From assembly GCA_911728455.2 (NCBI GenBank), contig OU452223.1, positions 13,801,423 through 13,865,422 of the forward strand: DNA of 64,000 nt, given 5' to 3'. Under the pieces are notes generated by a model. It was not told the DNA's origin. It was given only the letters and a program-made list of their open reading frames with translations, and searched no databases. A program made the position numbers and the translations under genes. Of the stretch, positions 43,300-58,334 are shown piece after piece; the first letter of the stretch is position 1, and each line of letters begins with the position of its first letter. The stretch is from Marthasterias glacialis. Taxonomy: Eukaryota; Echinodermata; Asteroidea; Forcipulatida; Asteriidae.

Positions 43300-46200
43300 A
43301 CCAAAATGGCGGGTGCTCACAGGGAGCTCCCTGTGAGAAATTTGTAATTTTTTACCCCTTTTGAAAAGTGCTTTTCATGGAATCAGTGGATGCGGGCGGC
43401 TCTTCGGAGACGTGTCCAACAAACTAGAGGTCCCAACTCGCGTTATTTCGGGAGCTAGCCAACTTTTCCGGCCATCTTGATGACGTCAGAGTTGACCTAA
43501 ATATTGCTATTTGCCCAAATATTGCGAATTGACCCCTTCCCCACAAACAAACCCTCTTCAGTGATATCTACTCTATCATTTTCTATCATAAAATCGCATA
43601 AAATTTTTTTGACCAAAATGGCGGGTGCTCACAGGGAGCTCCCTGTGAGAAATTTGTAATTTTTGACCCCTTTTGAAAAGTGCTTTTCATGGAATCAGTG
43701 GATGCGGGCGGCTCTTCGGAGACGTGTCCAACAAACTAGAGGTCCCAACTCGCGTTATTTCGGGAGCTAGCCAACTTTTCCGGCCATCTTGATGACGTCA
43801 GAGTTGACCTAAATATTGCTATTTGCCCAAATATTGCGAATTGACCCCTTCCCCACACACAAACCCTCTTCAGTGATATCTACTCTATCATTTTCTATCA
43901 TAAAATCGCATAAAATGTTTTTGACCAAAATGGCGGGTGCTCACAGGGAGCTCCCTGTGAGAAATTTGTAATTTTTGACCCCTTTTGAAAAGTGCTTTTC
44001 ATGGAATCAGTGGATGCGGGCGGCTCTTCGGAGACGTGTCCAACAAACTAGAGGTCCCAACTCGCGTTATTTCGGGAGCTAGCCAACTTTTCCGCCATCT
44101 TGATGACGTCAGAGTTGACCTAAATATTGCTATTTGCCCAAATATTGCGAATTGACCCCTTCCCCACACACAAACCCTCTTCAGTGATATCTACTCTATC
44201 ATTTTCTATCATAAAATCGCATAAAATTTTTTTGACCAAAATGGCGGGTGCTCACAGGGAGCTCCCTGTGAGAAATTTGTAATTTTTGACCCCTTTTGAA
44301 AAGTGCTTTTCATGGAATCAGTGGATGCGGGCGGCTCTTCGGAGACGTGTCCAACAAACTAGAGGTCCCAACTCGCGTTATTTCGGGAGCTAGCCAACTT
44401 TTCCGGCCATCTTGATGACGTCAGAGTTGACCTAAATATTGCTATTTGCCCAAATATTGCGAATTGACCCCTTCCCCACACACAAACCCTCTTCAGTGAT
44501 ATCTACTCTATCATTTTCTATCATAAAATCGCATAAAAATTTTTTTGACCAAAATGGCGGGTGCTCACAGGGAGCTCCCTGTGAGAAATTTGTAATTTTT
44601 TACCCCTTTTGAAAAGTGCTTTTCATGGAATCAGTGGATGCGGGCGGCTCTTCGGAGACGTGTCCAACAAACTAGAGGTCCCAACTCGCGTTATTTCGGG
44701 AGCTAGCCAACTTTTCCGGCCATCTTGATGACGTCAGAGTTGACCTAAATATTGCTATTTGCCCAAATATTGCGAATTGACCCCTTCCCCACAAACAAAC
44801 CCTCTTCAGTGATATCTACTCTATCATTTTCTATCATAAAATCGCATAAAATTTTTTTGACCAAAATGGCGGGTGCTCACAGGGAGCTCCCTGTGAGAAA
44901 TTTGTAATTTTTGACCCCTTTTGAAAAGTGCTTTTCATGGAATCAGTGGATGCGGGCGGCTCTTCGGAGACGTGTCCAACAAACTAGAGGTCCCAACTCG
45001 CGTTATTTCGGGAGCTAGCCAACTTTTCCGGCCATCTTGATGACGTCAGAGTTGACCTAAATATTGCTATTTGCCCAAATATTGCGAATTGACCCCTTCC
45101 CCACACACAAACCCTCTTCAGTGATATCTACTCTATCATTTTCTATCATAAAATCGCATAAAATGTTTTTGACCAAAATGGCGGGTGCTCACAGGGAGCT
45201 CCCTGTGAGAAATTTGTAATTTTTGACCCCTTTTGAAAAGTGCTTTTCATGGAATCAGTGGATGCGGGCGGCTCTTCGGAGACGTGTCCAACAAACTAGA
45301 GGTCCCAACTCGCGTTATTTCGGGAGCTAGCCAACTTTTCCGCCATCTTGATGACGTCAGAGTTGACCTAAATATTGCTATTTGCCCAAATATTGCGAAT
45401 TGACCCCTTCCCCACACACAAACCCTCTTCAGTGATATCTACTCTATCATTTTCTATCATAAAATCGCATAAAATTTTTTTGACCAAAATGGCGGGTGCT
45501 CACAGGGAGCTCCCTGTGAGAAATTTGTAATTTTTTACCCCTTTTGAAAAGTGCTTTTCATGGAATCAGTGGATGCGGGCGGCTCTTCGGAGACGTGTCC
45601 AACAAACTAGAGGTCCCAACTCGCGTTATTTCGGGAGCTAGCCAACTTTTCCGGCCATCTTGATGACGTCAGAGTTGACCTAAATATTGCTATTTGCCCA
45701 AATATTGCGAATTGACCCCTTCCCCACACACAAACCCTCTTCAGTGATATCTACTCTATCATTTTCTATCATAAAATCGCATAAAAATTTTTTGACCAAA
45801 ATGGCGGGTGCTCACAGGGAGCTCCCTGTGAGAAATTTGTAATTTTTGACCCCTTTTGAAAAGTGCTTTTCATGGAATCAGTGGATGCGGGCGGCTCTTC
45901 GGAGACGTGTCCAACAAACTAGAGGTCCCAACTCGCGTTATTTCGGGAGCTAGCCAACTTTTCCGGCCATCTTGATGACGTCAGAGTTGACCTAAATATT
46001 GCTATTTGCCCAAATATTGCGAATTGACCCCTTCCCCACAAACAAACCCTCTTCAGTGATATCTACTCTATCATTTTCTATCATAAAATCGCATAAAATT
46101 TTTTTGACCAAAATGGCGGGTGCTCACAGGGAGCTCCCTGTGAGAAATTTGTAATTTTTGACCCCTTTTGAAAAGTGCTTTTCATGGAATCAGTGGATGC

Positions 46201-46600
46201 GGGCGGCTCTTCGGAGACGTGTCCAACAAACTAGAGGTCCCAACTCGCGTTATTTCGGGAGCTAGCCAACTTTTCCGGCCATCTTGATGACGTCAGAGTT
46301 GACCTAAATATTGCTATTTGCCCAAATATTGCGAATTGACCCCTTCCCCACACACAAACCCTCTTCAGTGATATCTACTCTATCATTTTCTATCATAAAA
46401 TCGCATAAAAATTTTTTGACCAAAATGGCGGGTGCTCACAGGGAGCTCCCTGTGAGAAATTTGTAATTTTTGACCCCTTTTGAAAAGTGCTTTTCATGGA
46501 ATCAGTGGATGCGGGCGGCTCTTCGGAGACGTGTCCAACAAACTAGAGGTCCCAACTCGCGTTATTTCGGGAGCTAGCCAACTTTTCCGCCATCTTGATG
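43300..46600 (+). repeat. Four-monomer higher-order repeat (~1,248 bp), about three rounds
   Basis: Three private variants recur together at the same spacing. TTTACCCC (43351, 44599) is 1,248 bp apart. CCACAAACAAAC (43541, 44789, 46036) is 1,248 and 1,247 bp apart. TCCGCCATC, which lacks GG (44091, 45339, 46586), is 1,248 and 1,247 bp apart. A further TTTACCCC at 45534 is three monomers on, showing a shifted round. Confidence 0.85.
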
Positions 46601-49600
46601 ACGTCAGAGTTGACCTAAATATTGCTATTTGCCCAAATATTGCGAATTGACCCCTTCCCCACACACAAACCCTCTTCAGTGATATCTACTCTATCATTTT
46701 CTATCATAAAATCGCATAAAATTTTTTTGACCAAAATGGCGGGTGCTCACAGGGAGCTCCCTGTGAGAAATTTGTAATTTTTGACCCCTTTTGAAAAGTG
46801 CTTTTCATGGAATCAGTGGATGCGGGCGGCTCTTCGGAGACGTGTCCAACAAACTAGAGGTCCCAACTCGCGTTATTTCGGGAGCTAGCCAACTTTTCCG
46901 GCCATCTTGATGACGTCAGAGTTGACCTAAATATTGCTATTTGCCCAAATATTGCGAATTGACCCCTTCCCCACACACAAACCCTCTTCAGTGATATCTA
47001 CTCTATCATTTTCTATCATAAAATCGCATAAAAATTTTTTGACCAAAATGGCGGGTGCTCACAGGGAGCTCCCTGTGAGAAATTTGTAATTTTTGACCCC
47101 TTTTGAAAAGTGCTTTTCATGGAATCAGTGGATGCGGGCGGCTCTTCGGAGACGTGTCCAACAAACTAGAGGTCCCAACTCGCGTTATTTCGGGAGCTAG
47201 CCAACTTTTCCGGCCATCTTGATGACGTCAGAGTTGACCTAAATATTGCTATTTGCCCAAATATTGCGAATTGACCCCTTCCCCACACACAAACCCTCTT
47301 CAGTGATATCTACTCTATCATTTTCTATCATAAAATCGCATAAAATTTTTTTGACCAAAATGGCGGGTGCTCACAGGGAGCTCCCTGTGAGAAATTTGTA
47401 ATTTTTGACCCCTTTTGAAAAGTGCTTTTCATGGAATCAGTGGATGCGGGCGGCTCTTCGGAGACGTGTCCAACAAACTAGAGGTCCCAACTCGCGTTAT
47501 TTCGGGAGCTAGCCAACTTTTCCGGCCATCTTGATGACGTCAGAGTTGACCTAAATATTGCTATTTGCCCAAATATTGCGAATTGACCCCTTCCCCACAC
47601 ACAAACCCTCTTCAGTGATATCTACTCTATCATTTTCTATCATAAAATCGCATAAAATTTTTTTGACCAAAATGGCGGGTGCTCACAGGGAGCTCCCTGT
47701 GAGAAATTTGTAATTTTTGACCCCTTTTGAAAAGTGCTTTTCATGGAATCAGTGGATGCGGGCGGCTCTTCGGAGACGTGTCCAACAAACTAGAGGTCCC
47801 AACTCGCGTTATTTCGGGAGCTAGCCAACTTTTCCGGCCATCTTGATGACGTCAGAGTTGACCTAAATATTGCTATTTGCCCAAATATTGCGAATTGACC
47901 CCTTCCCCACACACAAACCCTCTTCAGTGATATCTACTCTATCATTTTCTATCATAAAATCGCATAAAAATTTTTTGACCAAAATGGCGGGTGCTCACAG
48001 GGAGCTCCCTGTGAGAAATTTGTAATTTTTGACCCCTTTTGAAAAGTGCTTTTCATGGAATCAGTGGATGCGGGCGGCTCTTCGGAGACGTGTCCAACAA
48101 ACTAGAGGTCCCAACTCGCGTTATTTCGGGAGCTAGCCAACTTTTCCGGCCATCTTGATGACGTCAGAGTTGACCTAAATATTGCTATTTGCCCAAATAT
48201 TGCATATTGACCCCTTCCCCACACACAAACCCTCTTCAGTGATATCTACTCTATCATTTTCTATCATAAAATCGCATAAAAATTTTTTGACCAAAATGGC
48301 GGGTGCTCACAGGGAGCTCCCTGTGAGAAATTTGTAATTTTTTACCCCTTTTGAAAAGTGCTTTTCATGGAATCAGTGGATGCGGGCGGCTCTTCGGAGA
48401 CGTGTCCAACAAACTAGAGGTCCCAACTCGCGTTATTTCGGGAGCTAGCCAACTTTTCCGGCCATCTTGATGACGTCAGAGTTGACCTAAATATTGCTAT
48501 TTGCCCAAATATTGCGAATTGACCCCTTCCCCACACACAAACCCTCTTCAGTGATATCTACTCTATCATTTTCTATCATAAAATCGCATAAAATTTTTTT
48601 GACCAAAATGGCGGGTGCTCACAGGGAGCTCCCTGTGAGAAATTTGTAATTTTTGACCCCTTTTGAAAAGTGCTTTTCATGGAATCAGTGGATGCGGGCG
48701 GCTCTTCGGAGACGTGTCCAACAAACTAGAGGTCCCAACTCGCGTTATTTCGGGAGCTAGCCAACTTTTCCGGCCATCTTGATGACGTCAGAGTTGACCT
48801 AAATATTGCTATTTGCCCAAATATTGCGAATTGACCCCTTCCCCGCACACAAACCCTCTTCAGTGATATCTACTCTATCATTTTCTATCATAAAATCGCA
48901 TAAAATTTTTTTGACCAAAATGGCGGGTGCTCACAGGGAGCTCCCTGTGAGAAATTTGTAATTTTTGACCCCTTTTGAAAAGTGCTTTTCATGGAATCAG
49001 TGGATGCGGGCGGCTCTTCGGAGACGTGTCCAACAAACTAGAGGTCCCAACTCGCGTTATTTCGGGAGCTAGCCAACTTTTCCGGCCATCTTGATGACGT
49101 CAGAGTTGACCTAAATATTGCTATTTGCCCAAATATTGCGAATTGACCCCTTCCCCACACACAAACCCTCTTCAGTGATATCTACTCTATCATTTTCTAT
49201 CATAAAATCGCATAAAAATTTTTTGACCAAAATGGCGGGTGCTCACAGGGAGCTCCCTGTGAGAAATTTGTAATTTTTGACCCCTTTTGAAAAGTGCTTT
49301 TCATGGAATCAGTGGATGCGGGCGGCTCTTCGGAGACGTGTCCAACAAACTAGAGGTCCCAACTCGCGTTATTTCGGGAGCTAGCCAACTTTTCCGGCCA
49401 TCTTGATGACGTCAGAGTTGACCTAAATATTGCTATTTGCCCAAATATTGCGAATTGACCCCTTCCCCACACACAAACCCTCTTCAGTGATATCTACTCT
49501 ATCATTTTCTATCATAAAATCGCATTAAAAAATTTTTGACCAAAATGGCGGGTGCTCACAGGGAGCTCCCTGTGAGAAATTTGTAATTTTTGACCCCTTT

Positions 49601-51430
49601 TGAAAAGTGCTTTTCATGGAATCAGTGGATGCGGGCGGCTCTTCGGAGACGTGTCCGACAAACTAGAGGTCCCAACTCGCGTTATTTCGGGAGCTAGCCA
49701 ACTTTTCCGGCCATCTTGATGACGTCAGAGTTGACCTAAATATTGCTATTTGCCCAAATATTGCGAATTGACCCCTTCCCCACACACAAACCCTCTTCAG
49801 TGATATCTACTCTATCATTTTCTATCATAAAATCGCATAAAAATTTTTTGACCAAAATGGCGGGTGCTCACAGGGAGCTCCCTGTGAGAAATTTGTAATT
49901 TTTGACCCCTTTTGAAAAGTGCTTTTCATGGAATCAGTGGATGCGGGCGGCTCTTCGGAGACGTGTCCAACAAACTAGAGGTCCCAACTCGCGTTATTTC
50001 GGGAGCTAGCCAACTTTTCCGGCCATCTTGATGACGTCAGAGTTGACCTAAATATTGCTATTTGCCCAAATATTGCGAATTGACCCCTTCCCCACACACA
50101 AACCCTCTTCAGTGATATCTACTCTATCATTTTCTATCATAAAATCGCATAAAATTTTTTTGACCAAAATGGCGGGTGCTCACAGGGAGCTCCCTGTGAG
50201 AAATTTGTAATTTTTGACCCCTTTTGAAAAGTGCTTTTCATGGAATCAGTGGATGCGGGCGGCTCTTCGGAGACGTGTCCAACAAACTAGAGGTCCCAAC
50301 TCGCGTTATTTCGGGAGCTAGCCAACTTTTCCGGCCATCTTGATGACGTCAGAGTTGACCTAAATATTGCTATTTGCCCAAATATTGCGAATTGACCCCT
50401 TCCCCACACACAAACCCTCTTCAGTGATATCTACTCTATCATTTTCTATCATAAAATCGCATAAAATTTTTTTGACCAAAATGGCGGGTGCTCACAGGGA
50501 GCTCCCTGTGAGAAATTTGTAATTTTTGACCCCTTTTGAAAAGTGCTTTTCATGGAATCAGTGGATGCGGGCGGCTCTTCGGAGACGTGTCCAACAAACT
50601 AGAGGTCCCAACTCGCGTTATTTCGGGAGCTAGCCAACTTTTCCGGCCATCTTGATGACGTCAGAGTTGACCTAAATATTGCTATTTGCCCAAATATTGC
50701 GAATTGACCCCTTCCCCACACACAAACCCTCTTCAGTGATATCTACTCTATCATTTTCTATCATAAAATCGCATAAAAATTTTTGACCAAAATGGCGGGT
50801 GCTCACAGGGAGCTCCCTGTGAGAAATTTGTAATTTTTGACCCCTTTTGAAAAGTGCTTTTCATGGAATCAGTGGATGCGGGCGGCTCTTCGGAGACGTG
50901 TCCAACAAACTAGAGGTCCCAACTCGCGTTATTTCGGGAGCTAGCCAACTTTTCCGGCCATCTTGATGACGTCAGAGTTGACCTAAATATTGCTATTTGC
51001 CCAAATATTGCGAATTGACCCCTTCCCCACACACAAACCCTCTTCAGTGATATCTACTCTATCATTTTCTATCATAAAATCGCATAAAAAATTTTTGACC
51101 AAAATGGCGGGTGCTCACAGGGAGCTCCCTGTGAGAAATTTGTAATTTTTGACCCCTTTTGAAAAGTGCTTTTCATGGAATCAGTGGATGCGGGCGGCTC
51201 TTCGGAGACGTGTCCAACAAACTAGAGGTCCCAACTCGCGTTATTTCGGGAGCTAGCCAACTTTTCCGGCCATCTTGATGACGTCAGAGTTGACCTAAAT
51301 ATTGCTATTTGCCCAAATATTGCGAATTGACCCCTTCCCCACACACAAACCCTCTTCAGTGATATCTACTCTATCATTTTCTATCATAAAATCGCATAAA
51401 ATTTTTTTGACCAAAATGGCGGGTGCTCAC

Positions 51431-51660
51431 AGGGGAGCTCCCTGTGAGAAATTTGTAATTTTTGACCCCTTTTGAAAAGTGCTTTTCATGGAATCAGTGG
51501 ATGCGGGCGGCTCTTCGGAGACGTGTCCAACAAACTAGAGGTCCCAACTCGCTATTTGACCAAAATGGCGGGTGCTCACAGGGAGCTCCCTGTGAGAAAT
51601 TTGTAATTTTTGACCCCTTTTGAAAAGTGCTTTTCATGGTTTGTCCAACAAACTAAAGGT
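51431..51660 (+). repeat. Chimeric truncated satellite unit, copy 1
   Basis: A unit with CAGGGGAGCTCC is followed by an abnormal junction CCAACTCGCTATTTGACC (51551), which skips from the middle of one monomer to the start of the next. A second deletion TTTTCATGGTTTGTCC removes the GGATGCGGGCGG block. Confidence 0.9.
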
Positions 51661-52797
51661 CCCAACTCGCGTTATTTCGGGAGCTAGCCAACTTTTCCGG
51701 CCATCTTGATGACGTCAGAGTTGACCTAAATATTGCTATTTGCCCAAATATTGCGAATTGACCCCTTCCCCACACACAAACCCTCTTCAGTGATATCTAC
51801 TCTATCATTTTCTATCATAAAATCGCATAAAAATTTTTTGACCAAAATGGCGGGTGCTCACAGGGAGCTCCCTGTGAGAAATTTGTAATTTTTGACCCCT
51901 TTTGAAAAGTGCTTTTCATGGAATCAGTGGATGCGGGCGGCTCTTCGGAGACGTGTCCAACAAACTAGAGGTCCCAACTCGCGTTATTTCGGGAGCTAGC
52001 CAACTTTTCCGGCCATCTTGATGACGTCAGAGTTGACCTAAATATTGCTATTTGCCCAAATATTGCGAATTGACCCCTTCCCCACACACAAACCCTCTTC
52101 AGTGATATCTACTCTATCATTTTCTATCATAAAATCGCATAAAAAATTTTTGACCAAAATGGCGGGTGCTCACAGGGAGCTCCCTGTGAGAAATTTGTAA
52201 TTTTTGACCCCTTTTGAAAAGTGCTTTTCATGGAATCAGTGGATGCGGGCGGCTCTTCGGAGACGTGTCCAACAAACTAGAGGTCCCAACTCGCGTTATT
52301 TCGGGAGCTAGCCAACTTTTCCGGCCATCTTGATGACGTCAGAGTTGACCTAAATATTGCTATTTGCCCAAATATTGCGAATTGACCCCTTCCCCACACA
52401 CAAACCCTCTTCAGTGATATCTACTCTATCATTTTCTATCATAAAATCGCATAAAATTTTTTTGACCAAAATGGCGGGTGCTCACAGGGAGCTCCCTGTG
52501 AGAAATTTGTAATTTTTGACCCCTTTTGAAAAGTGCTTTTCATGGAATCAGTGGATGCGGGCGGCTCTTCGGAGACGTGTCCAACAAACTAGAGGTCCCA
52601 ACTCGCGTTATTTCGGGAGCTAGCCAACTTTTCCGGCCATCTTGATGACGTCAGAGTTGACCTAAATATTGCTATTTGCCCAAATATTGCGAATTGACCC
52701 CTTCCCCACACACAAACCCTCTTCAGTGATATCTACTCTATCATTTTCTATCATAAAATCGCATAAAATTTTTTTGACCAAAATGGCGGGTGCTCAC

Positions 52798-55700
52798 AGG
52801 GGAGCTCCCTGTGAGAAATTTGTAATTTTTGACCCCTTTTGAAAAGTGCTTTTCATGGAATCAGTGGATGCGGGCGGCTCTTCGGAGACGTGTCCAACAA
52901 ACTAGAGGTCCCAACTCGCGTTATTTCGGGAGCTAGCCAACTTTTCCGGCCATCTTGATGACGTCAGAGTTGACCTAAATATTGCTATTTGCCCAAATAT
53001 TGCGAATTGACCCCTTCCCCACACACAAACCCTCTTCAGTGATATCTACTCTATCATTTTCTATCATAAAATCGCATAAAAATTTTTTGACCAAGATGGC
53101 GGGTGCTCACAGGGAGCTCCCTGTGAGAAATTTGTAATTTTTGACCCCTTTTGAAAAGTGCTTTTCATGGAATCAGTGGATGCGGGCGGCTCTTCGGAGA
53201 CGTGTCCAACAAACTAGAGGTCCCAACTCGCGTTATTTCGGGAGCTAGCCAACTTTTCCGGCCATCTTGATGACGTCAGAGTTGACCTAAATATTGCTAT
53301 TTGCCCAAATATTGCGAATTGACCCCTTCCCCACACACAAACCCTCTTCAGTGATATCTACTCTATCATTTTCTATCATAAAATCGCATAAAAATTTTTT
53401 GACCAAAATGGCGGGTGCTCACAGGGAGCTCCCTGTGAGAAATTTGTAATTTTTGACCCCTTTTGAAAAGTGCTTTTCATGGAATCAGTGGATGCGGGCG
53501 GCTCTTCGGAGACGTGTCCAACAAACTAGAGGTCCCAACTCGCGTTATTTCGGGAGCTAGCCAACTTTTCCGGCCATCTTGATGACGTCAGAGTTGACCT
53601 AAATATTGCTATTTGCCCAAATATTGCGAATTGACCCCTTCCCCACACACAAACCCTCTTCAGTGATATCTACTCTATCATTTTCTATCATAAAATCGCA
53701 TAAAAAATTTTTGACCAAAATGGCGGGTGCTCACAGGGAGCTCCCTGTGAGAAATTTGTAATTTTTGACCCCTTTTGAAAAGTGCTTTTCATGGAATCAG
53801 TGGATGCGGGCGGCTCTTCGGAGACGTGTCCAACAAACTAGAGGTCCCAACTCGCGTTATTTCGGGAGCTAGCCAACTTTTCCGGCCATCTTGATGACGT
53901 CAGAGTTGACCTAAATATTGCTATTTGCCCAAATATTGCGAATTGACCCCTTCCCCACACACAAACCCTCTTCAGTGATATCTACTCTATCATTTTCTAT
54001 CATAAAATCGCATAAAATTTTTTTGACCAAAATGGCGGGTGCTCACAGGGGAGCTCCCTGTGAGAAATTTGTAATTTTTGACCCCTTTTGAAAAGTGCTT
54101 TTCATGGAATCAGTGGATGCGGGCGGCTCTTCGGAGACGTGTCCAACAAACTAGAGGTCCCAACTCGCGTTATTTCGGGAGCTAGCCAACTTTTCCGGCC
54201 ATCTTGATGACGTCAGAGTTGACCTAAATATTGCTATTTGCCCAAATATTGCGAATTGACCCCTTCCCCACACACAAACCCTCTTCAGTGATATCTACTC
54301 TATCATTTTCTATCATAAAATCGCATAAAAATTTTTTGACCAAGATGGCGGGTGCTCACAGGGAGCTCCCTGTGAGAAATTTGTAATTTTTGACCCCTTT
54401 TGAAAAGTGCTTTTCATGGAATCAGTGGATGCGGGCGGCTCTTCGGAGACGTGTCCAACAAACTAGAGGTCCCAACTCGCGTTATTTCGGGAGCTAGCCA
54501 ACTTTTCCGGCCATCTTGATGACGTCAGAGTTGACCTAAATATTGCTATTTGCCCAAATATTGCGAATTGACCCCTTCCCCACACACAAACCCTCTTCAG
54601 TGATATCTACTCTATCATTTTCTATCATAAAATCGCATAAAATTTTTTTGACCAAGATGGCGGGTGCTCACAGGGAGCTCCCTGTGAGAAATTTGTAATT
54701 TTTGACCCCTTTTGAAAAGTGCTTTTCATGGAATCAGTGGATGCGGGCGGCTCTTCGGAGACGTGTCCAACAAACTAGAGGTCCCAACTCGCGTTATTTC
54801 GGGAGCTAGCCAACTTTTCCGGCCATCTTGATGACGTCAGAGTTGACCTAAATATTGCTATTTGCCCAAATATTGCGAATTGACCCCTTCCCCACACACA
54901 AACCCTCTTCAGTGATATCTACTCTATCATTTTCTATCATAAAATCGCATAAAAATTTTTTGACCAAAATGGCGGGTGCTCACAGGGAGCTCCCTGTGAG
55001 AAATTTGTAATTTTTGACCCCTTTTGAAAAGTGCTTTTCATGGAATCAGTGGATGCGGGCGGCTCTTCGGAGACGTGTCCAACAAACTAGAGGTCCCAAC
55101 TCGCGTTATTTCGGGAGCTAGCCAACTTTTCCGGCCATCTTGATGACGTCAGAGTTGACCTAAATATTGCTATTTGCCCAAATATTGCGAATTGACCCCT
55201 TCCCCACACACAAACCCTCTTCAGTGATATCTACTCTATCATTTTCTATCATAAAATCGCATAAAAAATTTTTGACCAAAATGGCGGGTGCTCACAGGGA
55301 GCTCCCTGTGAGAAATTTGTAATTTTTGACCCCTTTTGAAAAGTGCTTTTCATGGAATCAGTGGATGCGGGCGGCTCTTCGGAGACGTGTCCAACAAACT
55401 AGAGGTCCCAACTCGCGTTATTTCGGGAGCTAGCCAACTTTTCCGGCCATCTTGATGACGTCAGAGTTGACCTAAATATTGCTATTTGCCCAAATATTGC
55501 GAATTGACCCCTTCCCCACACACAAACCCTCTTCAGTGATATCTACTCTATCATTTTCTATCATAAAATCGCATAAAAAATTTTTGACCAAAATGGCGGG
55601 TGCTCACAGGGAGCTCCCTGTGAGAAATTTGTAATTTTTGACCCCTTTTGAAAAGTGCTTTTCATGGAATCAGTGGATGCGGGCGGCTCTTCGGAGACGT

Positions 55701-56530
55701 GTCCAACAAACTAGAGGTCCCAACTCGCGTTATTTCGGGAGCTAGCCAACTTTTCCGGCCATCTTGATGACGTCAGAGTTGACCTAAATATTGCTATTTG
55801 CCCAAATATTGCGAATTGACCCCTTCCCCACACACAAACCCTCTTCAGTGATATCTACTCTATCATTTTCTATCATAAAATCGCATAAAAAATTTTTGAC
55901 CAAAATGGCGGGTGCTCACAGGGAGCTCCCTGTGAGAAATTTGTAATTTTTGACCCCTTTTGAAAAGTGCTTTTCATGGAATCAGTGGATGCGGGCGGCT
56001 CTTCGGAGACGTGTCCAACAAACTAGAGGTCCCAACTCGCGTTATTTCGGGAGCTAGCCAACTTTTCCGGCCATCTTGATGACGTCAGAGTTGACCTAAA
56101 TATTGCTATTTGCCCAAATATTGCGAATTGACCCCTTCCCCACACACAAACCCTCTTCAGTGATATCTACTCTATCATTTTCTATCATAAAATCGCATAA
56201 AATTTTTTTGACCAAAATGGCGGGTGCTCACAGGGGAGCTCCCTGTGAGAAATTTGTAATTTTTGACCCCTTTTGAAAAGTGCTTTTCATGGAATCAGTG
56301 GATGCGGGCGGCTCTTCGGAGACGTGTCCAACAAACTAGAGGTCCCAACTCGCGTTATTTCGGGAGCTAGCCAACTTTTCCGGCCATCTTGATGACGTCA
56401 GAGTTGACCTAAATATTGCTATTTGCCCAAATATTGCGAATTGACCCCTTCCCCACACACAAACCCTCTTCAGTGATATCTACTCTATCATTTTCTATCA
56501 TAAAATCGCATAAAAATTTTTTGACCAAGA
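52798..56530 (+). repeat. Paired-variant higher-order repeat (4- and 7-monomer spacing)
   Basis: CAGGGGAGCTCC at 52798, 54047 and 56232 is followed one monomer later by CCAAGATGG at 53091, 54340 and 56525. The intervals of 1,249 and 2,185 bp are identical for both markers. Another CCAAGATGG occurs near 54652. Confidence 0.8.
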
Positions 56531-58104
56531 TGGCGGGTGCTCACAGGGAGCTCCCTGTGAGAAATTTGTAATTTTTGACCCCTTTTGAAAAGTGCTTTTC
56601 ATGGAATCAGTGGATGCGGGCGGCTCTTCGGAGACGTGTCCAACAAACTAGAGGTCCCAACTCGCGTTATTTCGGGAGCTAGCCAACTTTTCCGGCCATC
56701 TTGATGACGTCAGAGTTGACCTAAATATTGCTATTTGCCCAAATATTGCGAATTGACCCCTTCCCCACACACAAACCCTCTTCAGTGATATCTACTCTAT
56801 CATTTTCTATCATAAAATCGCATAAAATTTTTTTGACCAAAATGGCGGGTGCTCACAGGGAGCTCCCTGTGAGAAATTTGTAATTTTTGACCCCTTTTGA
56901 AAAGTGCTTTTCATGGAATCAGTGGATGCGGGCGGCTCTTCGGAGACGTGTCCAACAAACTAGAGGTCCCAACTCGCGTTATTTCGGGAGCTAGCCAACT
57001 TTTCCGGCCATCTTGATGACGTCAGAGTTGACCTAAATATTGCTATTTGCCCAAATATTGCGAATTGACCCCTTCCCCACACACAAACCCTCTTCAGTGA
57101 TATCTACTCTATCATTTTCTATCATAAAATCGCATAAAAATTTTTTGACCAAAATGGCGGGTGCTCACAGGGAGCTCCCTGTGAGAAATTTGTAATTTTT
57201 GACCCCTTTTGAAAAGTGCTTTTCATGGAATCAGTGGATGCGGGCGGCTCTTCGGAGACGTGTCCAACAAACTAGAGGTCCCAACTCGCGTTATTTCGGG
57301 AGCTAGCCAACTTTTCCGGCCATCTTGATGACGTCAGAGTTGACCTAAATATTGCTATTTGCCCAAATATTGCGAATTGACCCCTTCCCCACACACAAAC
57401 CCTCTTCAGTGATATCTACTCTATCATTTTCTATCATAAAATCGCATAAAAAATTTTTGACCAAAATGGCGGGTGCTCACAGGGAGCTCCCTGTGAGAAA
57501 TTTGTAATTTTTGACCCCTTTTGAAAAGTGCTTTTCATGGAATCAGTGGATGCGGGCGGCTCTTCGGAGACGTGTCCAACAAACTAGAGGTCCCAACTCG
57601 CGTTATTTCGGGAGCTAGCCAACTTTTCCGGCCATCTTGATGACGTCAGAGTTGACCTAAATATTGCTATTTGCCCAAATATTGCGAATTGACCCCTTCC
57701 CCACACACAAACCCTCTTCAGTGATATCTACTCTATCATTTTCTATCATAAAATCGCATAAAAAAATTTTGACCAAAATGGCGGGTGCTCACAGGGAGCT
57801 CCCTGTGAGAAATTTGTAATTTTTGACCCCTTTTGAAAAGTGCTTTTCATGGAATCAGTGGATGCGGGCGGCTCTTCGGAGACGTGTCCAACAAACTAGA
57901 GGTCCCAACTCGCGTTATTTCGGGAGCTAGCCAACTTTTCCGGCCATCTTGATGACGTCAGAGTTGACCTAAATATTGCTATTTGCCCAAATATTGCGAA
58001 TTGACCCCTTCCCCACACACAAACCCTCTTCAGTGATATCTACTCTATCATTTTCTATCATAAAATCGCATAAAATTTTTTTGACCAAAATGGCGGGTGC
58101 TCAC

Positions 58105-58334
58105 AGGGGAGCTCCCTGTGAGAAATTTGTAATTTTTGACCCCTTTTGAAAAGTGCTTTTCATGGAATCAGTGGATGCGGGCGGCTCTTCGGAGACGTGT
58201 CCAACAAACTAGAGGTCCCAACTCGCTATTTGACCAAAATGGCGGGTGCTCACAGGGAGCTCCCTGTGAGAAATTTGTAATTTTTGACCCCTTTTGAAAA
58301 GTGCTTTTCATGGTTTGTCCAACAAACTAGAGGT
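58105..58334 (+). repeat. Chimeric truncated satellite unit, copy 2
   Basis: Repeats both abnormal junctions of 51431-51660 (TCGCTATTTGACC at 58225; CATGGTTTGTCC near 58310) and the preceding extra-G palindrome. Every landmark is exactly 6,674 bp from its counterpart. One base differs in AAACTAGAGG versus AAACTAAAGG. Confidence 0.9.
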
